From positions 2,793,001 through 2,857,000 of the forward strand of contig NZ_CP017241.1 in NCBI RefSeq assembly GCF_001908375.1: a DNA stretch of 64,000 bases, written 5' to 3'. Origin of the DNA: Rhizobium etli 8C-3 (GTDB lineage Bacteria > Pseudomonadota > Alphaproteobacteria > Rhizobiales > Rhizobiaceae). Below are positions 44,135 to 54,098 of the stretch, one piece after another; within the stretch, counting starts at the first letter, position 1; every line of letters begins with the position of its first letter. The notes under the pieces were generated by a model that did not search any database, was not told where the DNA came from, and saw nothing but the letters and a program-made list of their open reading frames with translations. A program made the translations under genes and the position numbers.

Positions 44135-45673
44135 ATGGACAATACAATCCTCGAAATGCGGAACATCACCAAGACGTTCCCGGGCGTAAAAGCGCTTGAG
44201 AATGTGAACCTCAAGGTTCGTCAGGGTGAAATTCACGCATTGGTGGGCGAGAACGGGGCCGGAAAATCGACCCTCATGAAGGTTCTCTCCGGCGTTTACC
44301 CGGCCGGCACTTACGATGGCGAGATCGTCTACGAAGGCGAAGTCCGCAACTTCAAGGTCCTGAAGGACTCGGAAGAGATCGGAATCGTCATCATCCATCA
44401 GGAGCTGGCGCTCGTGCCGCTTCTGTCGATCGGCGAGAATATCTTCCTCGGCAACGAGAATGCCAAGAGCGGCATCATCAGTTGGCAGGAAACATTCAAC
44501 CGCACGCGCCAGCTGCTCGCAAAAGTCGGCCTGCGCGAATCCCCGGACACGCTTGTCACCGACATCGGCGTCGGCAAGCAACAACTCGTCGAGATCGCCA
44601 AGGCGCTGTCGAAGAGCGTGAAACTCCTGATCCTCGACGAACCGACGGCATCGCTCAACGAAAGCGACTCGGATGCGCTGCTGAACCTGCTGATCGAATT
44701 CCGCAACCAGGGACTCACCTCGATCATCATCACCCACAAGCTGAATGAAGTGCGCAAGGTTGCCGACCAGATCACCGTTCTGCGCGACGGCATGACGGTC
44801 AAGACGATGGACTGTCACACCGAAGAAATCAGCGAAGATATCATCATCAAGAACATGGTGGGCCGCGAGCTCGCCGATCGTTATCCGCCGCGCTCCGTGC
44901 CGATCGGCGAAACGATCCTGGAAGTCAAGAACTGGAACGCCTACCACCAGCATCACCGCGACAGGCAGGTGCTGCACAATGTCAACATCACCGTTCGCAA
45001 GGGCGAAGTCGTCGGCATAGCCGGCCTTATGGGTGCCGGCCGCACTGAATTCGCCATGAGCGTCTTCGGAAAATCCTACGGTCATAAGGTGAGCGGCGAA
45101 GTGCTGATGCATGGCAAGCAGGTCGATGTCAGCACCGTCCGCAAGGCGATCGATTCCGGTCTCGCCTATGTGACTGAGGACCGCAAGCATCTCGGCCTCG
45201 TGCTTGGAGAGAACATCGTTCACAACACCACGCTGGCCAATCTGGCCGGGGTGTCGAACGCGACGATCATCGATAGCATCAGGGAATCCAAGGTCGCATC
45301 GGACTACCGTTCGAAGCTGCGCATCCGCAGTTCCAGCATCTTCCAGGAAGCGGTCAACCTGTCGGGCGGCAACCAGCAGAAGGTCGTGCTGTCCAAGTGG
45401 CTGTTCTCCGATCCCGACGTCTTGATCCTCGACGAACCCACCCGCGGCATCGATGTCGGTGCAAAATATGAAATCTATACTATCATCAACCAGCTCGCCG
45501 CCGACGGCAAAGGCGTTCTGATGATCTCATCGGAAATGCCGGAACTGCTTGGCACGTGCGACCGCATCTATGTCATGAATGAAGGGCGTATCGTTGCGGA
45601 ACTGCCAAAGGGAGAGGCGAGCCAAGAAACCATCATGCGCGCTATCATGCGCTCAGGGGAGAAGAAACAATGA
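44135..45673 (+). CDS. gguA: Sugar ABC transporter ATP-binding protein GguA
   Basis: This 512-residue protein has two ABC ATPase domains, as in sugar importers of the AraG/MglA/XylG type. The first Walker A is [20 protein letters not shown], with signature [19 protein letters not shown] and Walker [14 protein letters not shown]. The second half has [16 protein letters not shown] in place of a perfect Walker A, with [20 protein letters not shown] and [15 protein letters not shown]. It energises uptake of ChvE-bound sugars at the inner membrane. The ATG at 44135 is favoured over TTG 44129. gguB overlaps its end by four bases. Confidence 0.95.
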   Translation: MDNTILEMRNITKTFPGVKALENVNLKVRQGEIHALVGENGAGKSTLMKVLSGVYPAGTYDGEIVYEGEVRNFKVLKDSEEIGIVIIHQELALVPLLSIGENIFLGNENAKSGIISWQETFNRTRQLLAKVGLRESPDTLVTDIGVGKQQLVEIAKALSKSVKLLILDEPTASLNESDSDALLNLLIEFRNQGLTSIIITHKLNEVRKVADQITVLRDGMTVKTMDCHTEEISEDIIIKNMVGRELADRYPPRSVPIGETILEVKNWNAYHQHHRDRQVLHNVNITVRKGEVVGIAGLMGAGRTEFAMSVFGKSYGHKVSGEVLMHGKQVDVSTVRKAIDSGLAYVTEDRKHLGLVLGENIVHNTTLANLAGVSNATIIDSIRESKVASDYRSKLRIRSSSIFQEAVNLSGGNQQKVVLSKWLFSDPDVLILDEPTRGIDVGAKYEIYTIINQLAADGKGVLMISSEMPELLGTCDRIYVMNEGRIVAELPKGEASQETIMRAIMRSGEKKQ

Positions 45674-46878
45674 CTCCGGTCAACCCTCCAGCCGCCGAGG
45701 AAAGCAACGTCGTTTCCGTTGCCGACTACATCCGTGGCAACATCCGTGAATACGGCATGCTCATTGCGCTCGTCGCGATCATGGTTTTCTTTCAGTTCTA
45801 CACCGGCGGCATTCTCTTCAAGCCGGTCAACCTGACGAACCTCGTTCTGCAGAACTCGTTCATCGTCATCATGGCGCTCGGGATGCTGCTCGTCATTGTG
45901 GCCGGCCACATCGACCTGTCCGTCGGATCGATTGTCGCCTTCGTCGGCGCCCTCGCCGCCATGATGATGGTCACGTGGCAGATGAATTTCGTGGTGGCGG
46001 GCATTCTGTGCCTGATCATAGGCGGCATCATCGGTGCCGCCCAAGGCTACTGGATCGCCTACCACCGCATCCCGTCCTTCATCGTGACGCTTGCCGGCAT
46101 GCTGGTCTTCCGCGGCCTTACGCTCTTCGTACTCGGCGGCAAGAACATCGGACCGTTCCCGAAGGATTTCCAGATCATCAGCACCGGCTTCCTGCCGGGC
46201 AGCATGATCGACATCGCCGGAACGCCGGTGCAGTCCACGTCGCTGATCCTGACACTCATTATTCCGGTCGTGCTGTTTTACCTTGCCTGGCGCCGCCGCA
46301 AGGTGAATGAGAGCCACGGCATAGATGTTGAGCCGATGGGCTTCTTTATCGCCCAGCACGCCGTCGTTTCCCTGGCGATCCTCTTCCTCGGCTATCAGCT
46401 GTCGACTTACAGAGGCCTGCCGAACGTTCTCGTCGTCATGCTCGTGCTCATTGCGGCCTATGCATTTGTCACGCGCCGAACGACGATCGGCCGGCGCATC
46501 TATGCGATGGGCGGCAACGAAAAGGCTACCAAACTCTCAGGTATCAACACCGAGCGCCTGAGCTTCTACACCTTCGTCAACATGGGCGTCCTTGCCGGCC
46601 TTGCAGGCATGATCGTGGCGGCTCGCTTGAACTCGGCAACGCCGAAGGCAGGCGTGGGCTTCGAACTCGACGTCATCGCGGCGTGCTTCATCGGCGGCGC
46701 TTCGGCCTCCGGCGGTGTCGGCAAGATCACCGGTGCCGTCATTGGCGCGTTCATCATGGGCGTCATGAACAACGGCATGTCGATCGTCGGCCTCGGTATC
46801 GATTTCCAGCAGATGGTGAAGGGCCTCGTGCTTTTGGCCGCCGTCTTCTTCGACGTTTATAACAAGAATAAGGGCTAG
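45670..46878 (+). CDS. gguB: Sugar ABC transporter permease GguB
   Basis: This 402-residue inner-membrane permease has about ten hydrophobic helices. Family marks of the ribose/xylose permease group are [20 protein letters not shown], the cytoplasmic coupling segment [20 protein letters not shown], and [20 protein letters not shown] near the end. It starts within the end of gguA (ATGA overlap). It forms the channel through which ChvE ligands enter the cell. Confidence 0.95.
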   Translation: MTPVNPPAAEESNVVSVADYIRGNIREYGMLIALVAIMVFFQFYTGGILFKPVNLTNLVLQNSFIVIMALGMLLVIVAGHIDLSVGSIVAFVGALAAMMMVTWQMNFVVAGILCLIIGGIIGAAQGYWIAYHRIPSFIVTLAGMLVFRGLTLFVLGGKNIGPFPKDFQIISTGFLPGSMIDIAGTPVQSTSLILTLIIPVVLFYLAWRRRKVNESHGIDVEPMGFFIAQHAVVSLAILFLGYQLSTYRGLPNVLVVMLVLIAAYAFVTRRTTIGRRIYAMGGNEKATKLSGINTERLSFYTFVNMGVLAGLAGMIVAARLNSATPKAGVGFELDVIAACFIGGASASGGVGKITGAVIGAFIMGVMNNGMSIVGLGIDFQQMVKGLVLLAAVFFDVYNKNKG

Positions 46879-46926
46879 GCGTTCGCGCGCCAGTCCAGGC
46901 ATTTGCAGTCATGAGAAAGACCCGTT

Positions 46927-46946
46927 CCGGCTCCCTCGGGAGCCGG
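46927..46946 (+). repeat. Hairpin between gguB and gguC
   Basis: CCGGCTCCC-TC-GGGAGCCGG is a perfect palindrome in the 102-bp gap. No T-run follows, so it looks more like an RNA-stability or processing element than a terminator. Confidence 0.5.
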
Positions 46947-46980
46947 AGAGGCGGAGCTTTTCCGCACCCAGCTAAAGAGG

Positions 46981-47985
46981 ATGAAAGCCGTGCTTATTTC
47001 GCAGATCAAGGGTTCGAACGGAGAGATCATCGTCGCCGTGCGTGAGCCAGGCGGTGCAGCGAAAGCCGTAAAGAATGCAGGCAGCGTCTATGCGCTGGCA
47101 ATGGAAGCTGCAGACGCCGGCAAGTCGCTCGTTTCCATCATCGAGGCGCATGGCTACGGCGATGCCGTCGACCTGGAGAAGGCCTACGGCGAAGGCAAAT
47201 TCCTTCCGCCCATCACGCATCCGGATGCTGCTCACCTGCACCTTACGGGTACGGGCCTGACGCATCTCGGCTCGGCGGCGACCCGTGATTCCATGCACAA
47301 GAAGGCCACCGAGGCCGCGGAAGAAACCCTCACGGACTCGATGAAGATGTTCAAGATGGGCATCGAGAACGGCAAGCCGAAGGCTGGCGAAAAGGGCGTA
47401 CAGCCCGAATGGTTCTACAAGGGCAACGGCTACGGCGCCGCAGCGCCGGGCGCTCCCCTCGTCTCCCCTTCCTTCGCGCTTGATGGCGGTGAAGAGCCGG
47501 AAATGGCGGGCATCTACGTGATTGCCAAGGACGGTACCCCCTTGCGCATCGGCTTTGCGCTCTCCAACGAATTTTCCGACCACGTCACCGAGCGGATCAA
47601 CTATCTCTATCTCGCCCACTCCAAGCTGCGTCCGGCAAGCTTCGGTCCGGAAATCCGCATCGGCCTTGCCCCGCAAGACATTCGCGGCACCTCGCGCATC
47701 AGGCGCGGCGACAACGTGATTTTCGAAAAGCCGTTCCTCTCCGGTGAGGCGAACATGTCGCATACTTTTGCAAATCTCGAGTATCACCACTTCAAGTATG
47801 GCCTCTTCCGCGTCCCCGGCGACGTTCACGTTCACATGTTCGGCACGGCGACGCTCTCCTTCGCAGATGGCGTCAAGACGGAAGAAGGCGATGTTTTCGA
47901 AATCGAGGTTGCCGAATTCGGCCTGCCTCTGCGCAATCCGTTGAAGGTTGCCGCCGAGGAAAATATTGCCGTGAAGCAGCTTTGA
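46981..47985 (+). CDS. gguC: GguC / AraD1-family protein (FAH superfamily)
   Basis: This 334-residue protein matches GguC, a fumarylacetoacetate-hydrolase-superfamily protein. It has HLTGTGLTHLGSAATRDSMH, PEWFYKGNGYGAAAPGAPL, IAKDGTPLRIGFALSNEFSD and IRRGDNVIFEKPFLSGEANM. Beside an L-arabinonate dehydratase and a semialdehyde dehydrogenase, it is a candidate for the 2-keto-3-deoxy-L-arabinonate dehydratase step; this is inference from context and family. The ATG at 46981 directly touches AAGAGG, so the GTG at 46990 may be the true start. Confidence 0.88.
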   Translation: MKAVLISQIKGSNGEIIVAVREPGGAAKAVKNAGSVYALAMEAADAGKSLVSIIEAHGYGDAVDLEKAYGEGKFLPPITHPDAAHLHLTGTGLTHLGSAATRDSMHKKATEAAEETLTDSMKMFKMGIENGKPKAGEKGVQPEWFYKGNGYGAAAPGAPLVSPSFALDGGEEPEMAGIYVIAKDGTPLRIGFALSNEFSDHVTERINYLYLAHSKLRPASFGPEIRIGLAPQDIRGTSRIRRGDNVIFEKPFLSGEANMSHTFANLEYHHFKYGLFRVPGDVHVHMFGTATLSFADGVKTEEGDVFEIEVAEFGLPLRNPLKVAAEENIAVKQL

Positions 47986-48055
47986 ATTTTGCGCTGGGCT
48001 GGCCGCGATCTGCGGCCGGACCACTCTGTAAAGGGTAAAGGAGGCTCGTTCAGCC

Positions 48056-49489
48056 ATGACCATTTATCAAAACCTGATCGCCGGCGAATGGACCGGCGCC
48101 GACGCCGTCGAGAACATCAATCCTTCCGATACGAAGGAGGTCGTCGGCCTCTATGCCAGCGGCTCCGCCACCGACACCAACAACGCAATCGCCGCCGCCA
48201 AGGCCGCTTTCCCGGCCTGGTCGCGTTCTGGCATCTGGGAGCGCCACGTCATCCTCAAGAAGGCCGGCGACGAGATCATGGCGCGCAAGGACGAACTCGG
48301 CGCGCTGCTTGCCCGTGAAGAAGGCAAGACACTGCCGGAAGCCATCGGCGAGACGATCCGCGCCTCGCAGATCTTCGAATTCTTCGCAGGCGAAGCGCTT
48401 CGCCTTGCCGGCGAAGTCGTGCCCTCCGTGCGCCCGAACATCGGCGTCGAGATCACTCGCGAGCCACTCGGCGTCATCGGCATCATCACGCCCTGGAACT
48501 TCCCGATCGCGATCCCTGCCTGGAAGATCGCCCCGGCGCTCTGCTACGGCAACACCATCGTCTTCAAGCCGGCCGAACTCGTTCCAGGCTGCTCCTGGGC
48601 GATCGTCGATATCCTCAACCGTGCAGGCCTGCCGAAGGGGGTGCTGAACCTTGTGATGGGCAAGGGTTCGATCGTCGGCCAGACAATGCTCGACAGCCCC
48701 GACCTTGCCGGCATCACCTTCACCGGCTCGGTCGGCACCGGCAAACGCGTGGCGCTATCCTCGATCGAGCATAATCGCAAGATTCAGCTCGAAATGGGCG
48801 GCAAGAACCCGATGGTCATTCTCGACGACGCCGATCTTTCCGTCGCCGTCGAAGCGGCCGCCAACTCGGCCTTCTTTTCGACCGGCCAGCGCTGCACGGC
48901 ATCGTCACGCCTGATCGTGACGGAAGGCATCCACGACAGGTTCGTTCAAGCCATGACCGAGAAGCTGAAGACACTGAACGTCGATCACGCATTGAAGACC
49001 GGCACGCATATCGGCCCGGTCGTCGACGAGCGACAGCTGAAGACCGACACCGACTACATAGAAATCGGCAAAAAGGAAGGCGCCAAGCTTGCCTTCGGCG
49101 GCGAACTGATCTCGCGTGACACACCCGGCTTCTACCTTCAGCCGACGCTGTTCACTGAAGCGACCAACCAGATGCGCATTTCCCGGGAGGAAATCTTCGG
49201 ACCTGTGGCATCGGTCATCCGCGTCAAGGATTACGAAGAGGCGCTGGCTGTCGCCAACGACACGCCGTTCGGCCTATCGTCGGGCATCGCGACCACCAGC
49301 CTCAAGCACGCGACGCACTTCAAGCGCAATGCCGAGGCCGGCATGGTCATGGTCAACCTGCCGACCGCCGGCGTCGATTTCCATGTTCCCTTCGGCGGAC
49401 GCAAGGCCTCGTCCTACGGCTCGCGCGAGCAGGGCAAGTACGCAGCCGAATTCTTCACAACCGTCAAGACCGCCTACACACTGGCGTAA
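48056..49489 (+). CDS. 2-oxoglutarate semialdehyde dehydrogenase-type aldehyde dehydrogenase
   Basis: This 477-residue aldehyde dehydrogenase has the catalytic Cys280 in FFSTGQRCTASSRL and general-base Glu246 in LEMGGKNPM. The cofactor segments are TPWNFPIAIPAWKIAPALCY and FTGSVGTGKRVA. Position within the arabinose cluster points to alpha-ketoglutarate semialdehyde as substrate, giving 2-oxoglutarate with NAD(P)+. AAAGGAGG upstream is an ideal ribosome site. gguC precedes it by 70 bp and the dehydratase follows after 59 bp. Confidence 0.93.
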   Translation: MTIYQNLIAGEWTGADAVENINPSDTKEVVGLYASGSATDTNNAIAAAKAAFPAWSRSGIWERHVILKKAGDEIMARKDELGALLAREEGKTLPEAIGETIRASQIFEFFAGEALRLAGEVVPSVRPNIGVEITREPLGVIGIITPWNFPIAIPAWKIAPALCYGNTIVFKPAELVPGCSWAIVDILNRAGLPKGVLNLVMGKGSIVGQTMLDSPDLAGITFTGSVGTGKRVALSSIEHNRKIQLEMGGKNPMVILDDADLSVAVEAAANSAFFSTGQRCTASSRLIVTEGIHDRFVQAMTEKLKTLNVDHALKTGTHIGPVVDERQLKTDTDYIEIGKKEGAKLAFGGELISRDTPGFYLQPTLFTEATNQMRISREEIFGPVASVIRVKDYEEALAVANDTPFGLSSGIATTSLKHATHFKRNAEAGMVMVNLPTAGVDFHVPFGGRKASSYGSREQGKYAAEFFTTVKTAYTLA

Positions 49490-49548
49490 CGACATCATCG
49501 GGTTCCTGGTCCCGTGAGGCGACCTGGAAGCCGTGAAGGACAGAGACT

Positions 49549-51288
49549 ATGAAAAAGAAAGCTGAATGGCCGCGTAAGCTGCGGTCGCAGGAATGGTACG
49601 GCGGCACGAGCCGAGACGCGATCTACCACCGCGGCTGGCTCAAAAATCAAGGGCATCCGCACGACCTGTTCGACGGACGGCCGGTTATCGGCATCCTCAA
49701 CACCTGGTCGGATCTGACACCGTGCAACGGTCATTTGCGAGAGCTCGCCGAGAAAGTGAAGGCGGGCGTGTGGGAGGCAGGCGGCTTTCCGGTCGAGGTG
49801 CCGGTGTTCTCGGCATCCGAAAATACCTTTCGCCCGACGGCGATGATGTATCGCAACCTGGCCGCACTCGCGGTTGAGGAGGCAATCCGCGGCCAGCCCA
49901 TCGATGGCTGCGTGCTGATGGTCGGCTGCGACAAGACCACTCCGTCGCTTCTCATGGGGGCCGCCTCCTGCGACTTGCCCTCGATCGTCGTCACAGGCGG
50001 GCCGATGCTCAACGGCTATTTCCGCGGTGAACGCGTCGGCTCAGGTACGCATCTGTGGAAGTTTTCCGAAATGGTGAAGGCTGGCGAGATGACGCAGGCC
50101 GAGTTCCTCGAGGCGGAGGCCTCGATGAGCCGTTCGTCGGGCACCTGCAACACCATGGGCACCGCCTCTACCATGGCTTCCATGGCCGAGGCTCTCGGCA
50201 TGGCGCTTTCCGGCAATGCCGCGATCCCGGCGGTCGATTCCCGCCGCAAGGTCATGGCGCAGCTTACCGGCCGGCGTATCGTTCAAATGGTCAAGGACGA
50301 TCTGAAGCCATCTGACATTATGACGAAAGAGGCCTTCGAAAATGCCATCCGCGCCAATGCGGCTATCGGCGGATCGACCAACGCCGTTATCCACCTGCTC
50401 GCCATGGCCGGCCGTGTCGGCGTCGATCTTTCACTGGACGATTGGGACCGCTGCGGACGCGAGGTTCCGACCATCGTCAACCTGATGCCATCGGGCAAGT
50501 ACCTTATGGAGGAGTTCTTCTATGCGGGCGGCCTGCCGGTGGTGTTGAAGCGCCTCGGCGAGGCCGACCTCCTGCACAAGGACGCGCTGACGGTATCTGG
50601 CGAAACCATCTGGGATGAGGTCAAGGACGTCGTCAACTGGAACGAGGATGTGATCCTGCCCGCCGAAAAGGCGCTGACTTCTTCGGGCGGCATCGTCGTG
50701 CTGCGCGGCAATCTGGCGCCGAAGGGCGCGGTGTTGAAGCCTTCGGCAGCCTCCCCGCATCTGATGGTGCACCGTGGCAGGGCGGTGGTGTTCGAGGACA
50801 TCGACGACTACAAGGCCAAGATCAACGACGACAGCCTCGACATCGACGAAACCTGCGTCATGGTCATGAAGAACTGTGGACCGAAGGGATATCCGGGCAT
50901 GGCCGAGGTCGGCAACATGGGTTTGCCGCCCAAGGTGCTCAAGAAGGGCATCACCGACATGGTGCGCATCTCCGACGCCCGCATGTCCGGCACGGCCTAC
51001 GGCACCGTCGTGCTGCACACCTCCCCGGAAGCGGCGGTCGGCGGGCCGCTGGCGGTAGTCAAGAGTGGCGACATGATCGAGATGGACGTGCCGAACCGTC
51101 GTCTGCATCTCGACATTTCTGAGGAGGAACTGGCCCGGCGGCTTGCCGAATGGCAGCCGAACCATGAGCTGCCGACGTCCGGCTATGCCTGGTTGCACCA
51201 GCAGCATGTCGAAGGGGCAGATACCGGCGCCGACCTCGACTTCCTCAAGGGATGTCGCGGAAACGCTGTCGGCAAGGACAGCCACTAG
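49549..51288 (+). CDS. L-arabinonate dehydratase (IlvD/Edd family)
   Basis: This 579-residue IlvD/Edd dehydratase removes water from L-arabinonate to give 2-keto-3-deoxy-L-arabinonate. The [2Fe-2S] ligands are Cys59 (LTPCNGHL), Cys127 (VGCDKTTPS) and Cys200 (SSGTCNTMGTA). The predicted base is Ser480 in ISDARMSGTAYG. Length and numbering are the same as I recall for the structurally studied R. leguminosarum enzyme. It is the last gene of the transport-catabolism run that starts with chvE, followed by a terminator. Arabinose dehydrogenase and lactonase are not in the window. Confidence 0.95.
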   Translation: MKKKAEWPRKLRSQEWYGGTSRDAIYHRGWLKNQGHPHDLFDGRPVIGILNTWSDLTPCNGHLRELAEKVKAGVWEAGGFPVEVPVFSASENTFRPTAMMYRNLAALAVEEAIRGQPIDGCVLMVGCDKTTPSLLMGAASCDLPSIVVTGGPMLNGYFRGERVGSGTHLWKFSEMVKAGEMTQAEFLEAEASMSRSSGTCNTMGTASTMASMAEALGMALSGNAAIPAVDSRRKVMAQLTGRRIVQMVKDDLKPSDIMTKEAFENAIRANAAIGGSTNAVIHLLAMAGRVGVDLSLDDWDRCGREVPTIVNLMPSGKYLMEEFFYAGGLPVVLKRLGEADLLHKDALTVSGETIWDEVKDVVNWNEDVILPAEKALTSSGGIVVLRGNLAPKGAVLKPSAASPHLMVHRGRAVVFEDIDDYKAKINDDSLDIDETCVMVMKNCGPKGYPGMAEVGNMGLPPKVLKKGITDMVRISDARMSGTAYGTVVLHTSPEAAVGGPLAVVKSGDMIEMDVPNRRLHLDISEEELARRLAEWQPNHELPTSGYAWLHQQHVEGADTGADLDFLKGCRGNAVGKDSH

Positions 51289-51319
51289 CCGCGCGCATCG
51301 AGACTCCAGACCGATGAAG

Positions 51320-51345
51320 AGGCGGGGTAAAGCTCCGCCTTTTTC
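51320..51345 (+). terminator. Terminator of the arabinose cluster
   Basis: AGGCGG (51320-51325) pairs with CCGCCT (51335-51340), extended by G27-C33, and is followed by TTTTC. It lies 31 bp after the dehydratase stop. Confidence 0.85.
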
Positions 51346-51410
51346 TTGGGACCGGCATTTCTTCCGGAACGTTCTCGCCTCGCCGCCGTTACCGCGCAAG
51401 GGAGGGAACC

Positions 51411-51653
51411 ATGCGTGGCGTGCAAAAATCGATTGTGCTCAGTGCCTTCACCAAGGATGAGCACGGTAGCCTGATTCCGGCATTCGAGCCTCGGCAGATG
51501 AAGAGGGAGGAAACGGCCGTCTATATCGCGCAGACGCTCGTCAAGGATTATGATGGAGTCGTCGTCTGGTGCAGCGAGGGAAACCATGCCATCGGCGAAG
51601 AAGGCTCATCGGTGATCCTGTTCCGGTCAGGGCTGGTGCCGGAATTCGATTAG
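51411..51653 (+). CDS. Small conserved-looking protein of unknown function (80 aa)
   Basis: This 80-residue soluble protein has mixed composition (QKSIVLSAFTKDEHGSLIPA, then ETAVYIAQTLVKDYDGVVVW). AAGGGAGGGAACC before the ATG is a strong ribosome site, which argues that it is a real gene. It ends 45 bp before the first transglutaminase gene on the same strand and could be co-transcribed with it. I recognise no domain. No signal peptide or membrane helix is seen. Confidence 0.65.
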   Translation: MRGVQKSIVLSAFTKDEHGSLIPAFEPRQMKREETAVYIAQTLVKDYDGVVVWCSEGNHAIGEEGSSVILFRSGLVPEFD

Positions 51654-51698
51654 TCAAAGCCATTTATCGTATCGAAGCTCCGGGGCGGGCGAGGCAGG

Positions 51699-52580
51699 AT
51701 GACCGTTTATTCCGTCAAGCACATCACGCATTATTCTTATAAGCGGCCTGTCGCCTTTGGCCAGCACCGCGTTCTTTTCCGCCCACGCGACAGCTTCGAC
51801 CAGCGACTCCTGGATGCAACAATGACGATCGATCCGGAACCGGCAGGAATTCGCTGGATACACGACGTGTTTGGAAATTGTATTGCGCTCGTGGATTTCG
51901 AACAGTCAGCGGATCAGTTACGGTTCGAGACCAATATTCGCCTCGACCACACGCCGCAGGTGCCGCTCGATCTGGAAATCGATCGAAAGGCTCTGACCTA
52001 CCCCTTTTCCTACGACGACGAGGAGATGACCGACCTTTCCTGCACGATCACGCGCCACTACGAGGATCCGGGTGGTGCGGTCGCACACTGGGCCCATCAG
52101 TTCGTTGGAACACGCTCGTCGGGCCAGACAGGCCACGTCCTGATGACGCTCTGCTATGCGATCCACGAGAGTTTTGTTTATGCCCGCCGCTCTGAACATG
52201 GAACGCAGGCGCCGATCCAGACGCTGATGATGCGGCAGGGAACTTGCCGCGACTTTGCCCTGCTGATGATGGAAGCGGCGCGTTCGCTAGGCCTCGCCGC
52301 CCGTTTCGTCACCGGCTATATCTACGTGCCGGATCGCGACGGTTCGAAGACGCTCGGCGGCGGCTCGACGCATGCCTGGTGCCAGGTTTATCTCCCGGGC
52401 GCCGGGTGGGTGGAATTCGATCCAACGAACGGCATCGTCGGCAACCACGATCTGATCCGCGTCGGCGTTGCGCGCGATCCTCGCCAGGCCGTCCCGCTGT
52501 GGGGCAGCTATGACGGAGCGGCTGACGATTTCGACGACCTGGTTGTGCAGGTCAATGTCACCACCGAAAAGTTAATATGA
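51699..52580 (+). CDS. Transglutaminase-like protein 1
   Basis: This 293-residue protein has the bacterial transglutaminase N-terminal beta domain (YSVKHITHYSYKRPVAFGQH, residues 4-23) and a papain-like transglutaminase core. The catalytic triad is visible: Cys183 in RQGTCRDFALL, His225 in GGSTHAWCQVY and Asp241 in WVEFDPTNG. Such proteins are predicted cysteine peptidases or amide-transfer enzymes that occur with alpha-E and circularly permuted ATP-grasp proteins, as found 2-5 kb downstream. No signal peptide is present. It precedes transglutaminase 2 on the same strand by 84 bp. Confidence 0.93.
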   Translation: MTVYSVKHITHYSYKRPVAFGQHRVLFRPRDSFDQRLLDATMTIDPEPAGIRWIHDVFGNCIALVDFEQSADQLRFETNIRLDHTPQVPLDLEIDRKALTYPFSYDDEEMTDLSCTITRHYEDPGGAVAHWAHQFVGTRSSGQTGHVLMTLCYAIHESFVYARRSEHGTQAPIQTLMMRQGTCRDFALLMMEAARSLGLAARFVTGYIYVPDRDGSKTLGGGSTHAWCQVYLPGAGWVEFDPTNGIVGNHDLIRVGVARDPRQAVPLWGSYDGAADDFDDLVVQVNVTTEKLI

Positions 52581-52664
52581 CGAAGTTCCCCTTCAGTGTG
52601 GAACTGAACGGTCGTCCTGGCGTTCCTTGATGGCCCGCGGGCTTGCGGCGACGAAGGAGCTTCC

Positions 52665-53492
52665 ATGAAGATTCGCGCTGGTTTCATGATCGGCTATGAA
52701 TGTGTACAGCCAACGCCAATGCTTCTCGTCCTCAATGTCCACCCCTCGCGGCGTCCCGACCTCCTTACGGATCAGGTGCTGTCGTTCAGCCAGCCGATCC
52801 CTGCATGGAACTACACGGATGGTTTCGGGAATTCCTGCACGCGCATCGTCGCCCCCCCGGGACTGACCACGATTTCGACCGCGTTCGAGATCTATGACAG
52901 CGGCCAGCCGGATGTGGTGCCGCTGGATGCGCCGCAACACGAGATCATGGACCTGCCGGACGAGGTGCTCGTATTCCTGCTTGGCAGCCGTTACTGCGAT
53001 ACGGACCGGTTGAGCGATTTCGCCTGGGCGACGTTTTCGCAGACGAAACCCGGCTGGCCTCGGGTGCAGGCCGTTGCCGATTTCGTGCACGGCCATATCG
53101 AGTTCGACTACCTGAAAGCCGATCTGCTGCGTACCGCCCATGGTGGGTATTGCGACAAGACCGGCGTCTGCCGCGACTTCGCGCATCTTGCCATAACCCT
53201 CTGCCGCTGCCTGAACATTCCAGCGCGCTATTGCACAGGATATCTCGGCGATATCGGCGTACCGCCCGATCCGGCGCCCATGGATTTCAGTGCATGGTTC
53301 GAAGTCTATCTGGGCGGCCACTGGCATACGGTCGATGCCCGTCACAACGTTCCGCGGATCGGCCGCATACTGATGGGAACCGGCCGCGATGCGACGGATG
53401 TTGCCATCTCGACCGCTTTCGGCCCGGCTGTATTGAAGCAGTTCGATGTCGTCACGGAAGAGGTGCCTGGCGATAGCGGCGCGATCGCCTGA
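52665..53492 (+). CDS. Transglutaminase-like protein 2, canonical His replaced
   Basis: This 275-residue protein has the other common form of the family, with N-terminal RAGFMIGYECVQPTPMLLVL. Cys169 lies in KTGVCRDFAHL. The position that holds His in the usual HAW motif reads MDFSAWFEVYLGG, so Ser209 replaces His. HTVDARHN downstream supplies the Asp (224) and nearby histidines. It may be catalytically altered, or belong to a subfamily using another His. AAGGAG before the ATG is a good ribosome site. It faces the minus-strand alpha-E operon across two small genes. Confidence 0.88.
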   Translation: MKIRAGFMIGYECVQPTPMLLVLNVHPSRRPDLLTDQVLSFSQPIPAWNYTDGFGNSCTRIVAPPGLTTISTAFEIYDSGQPDVVPLDAPQHEIMDLPDEVLVFLLGSRYCDTDRLSDFAWATFSQTKPGWPRVQAVADFVHGHIEFDYLKADLLRTAHGGYCDKTGVCRDFAHLAITLCRCLNIPARYCTGYLGDIGVPPDPAPMDFSAWFEVYLGGHWHTVDARHNVPRIGRILMGTGRDATDVAISTAFGPAVLKQFDVVTEEVPGDSGAIA

Positions 53493-53504
53493 ACATTTTC
53501 ACGA

Positions 53505-53768
53505 TCACCGGAAATCCCGCGCGGTAAGCGTCAGATTATTGCCGCGCCGATGTGCATAGGCTCTGGCGGCTGCTTCTTGGATCGTAGAGCGTGCGGCGTC
53601 AAAGGCATTCAGACAGTCAAGCTCCGAAGCGTTCGCCGCAGCGGATTGTCCAAGCGCTGCTGCTTCGACGAGAAACCTGATTTCAAACATGCCGTCGTAG
53701 CCGGTAAAGCGGACAACCTTCCTCGTTTCGTCGAACGTACGGCTTTTGTTCGGAAAGATAAGCGTCAT
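53505..53768 (-). CDS. DUF1488-family protein
   Basis: This 87-residue protein matches DUF1488, with MTLIFPNKSRTFDETRKVVR and RFTGYDGMFEIRFLVEAAAL. Its function is unknown. The start overlaps the stop of the upstream small gene by four bases (ATGA), so the two are translationally coupled. It is convergent with transglutaminase 2, 12 bp apart. Confidence 0.8.
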   Translation of the reverse strand: MTLIFPNKSRTFDETRKVVRFTGYDGMFEIRFLVEAAALGQSAAANASELDCLNAFDAARSTIQEAAARAYAHRRGNNLTLTARDFR

Positions 53769-54004
53769 TCGGCTAAGTCCTCCAAATGAGCGCGGTCAGC
53801 GCGAAGAGCTGCAGCGATCAGATCGCATTCAAAAGTGTGAGCACGCAGCTGTTGATTGAAATCGACGAGCTGTTCTGTGGCCAGCGAGCTCGGTTCTCCC
53901 CGCAGTGAGATTCCCGCAATATGGGCTTCCTGAGCTGCGATGCGGTTTCTGTCTTCCGTTACGCGCCGGCGGGAAAGCTCCAGATCTTTAAAAGAATAAG
54001 CCAT
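53765..54004 (-). CDS. Small charged helical protein (79 aa)
   Basis: This 79-residue protein is rich in Arg, Glu, Asp and Ala and probably largely helical (KDLELSRRRVTEDRNRIAAQ). No known domain is recognised. Overlap with the DUF1488 start supports it as a real gene in a two-gene operon. A role linked to the neighbouring transglutaminases is possible but unsupported. Confidence 0.62.
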   Translation of the reverse strand: MAYSFKDLELSRRRVTEDRNRIAAQEAHIAGISLRGEPSSLATEQLVDFNQQLRAHTFECDLIAAALRADRAHLEDLAE

Positions 54005-54098
54005 TGCTTATTATAGCACGGCTTCGGCAGAAATCTTATAACACCAAAGAAAATCTTACTGTCTTCTTTCTGCGCATAGTTTTGAGCCATGCTGGCCA

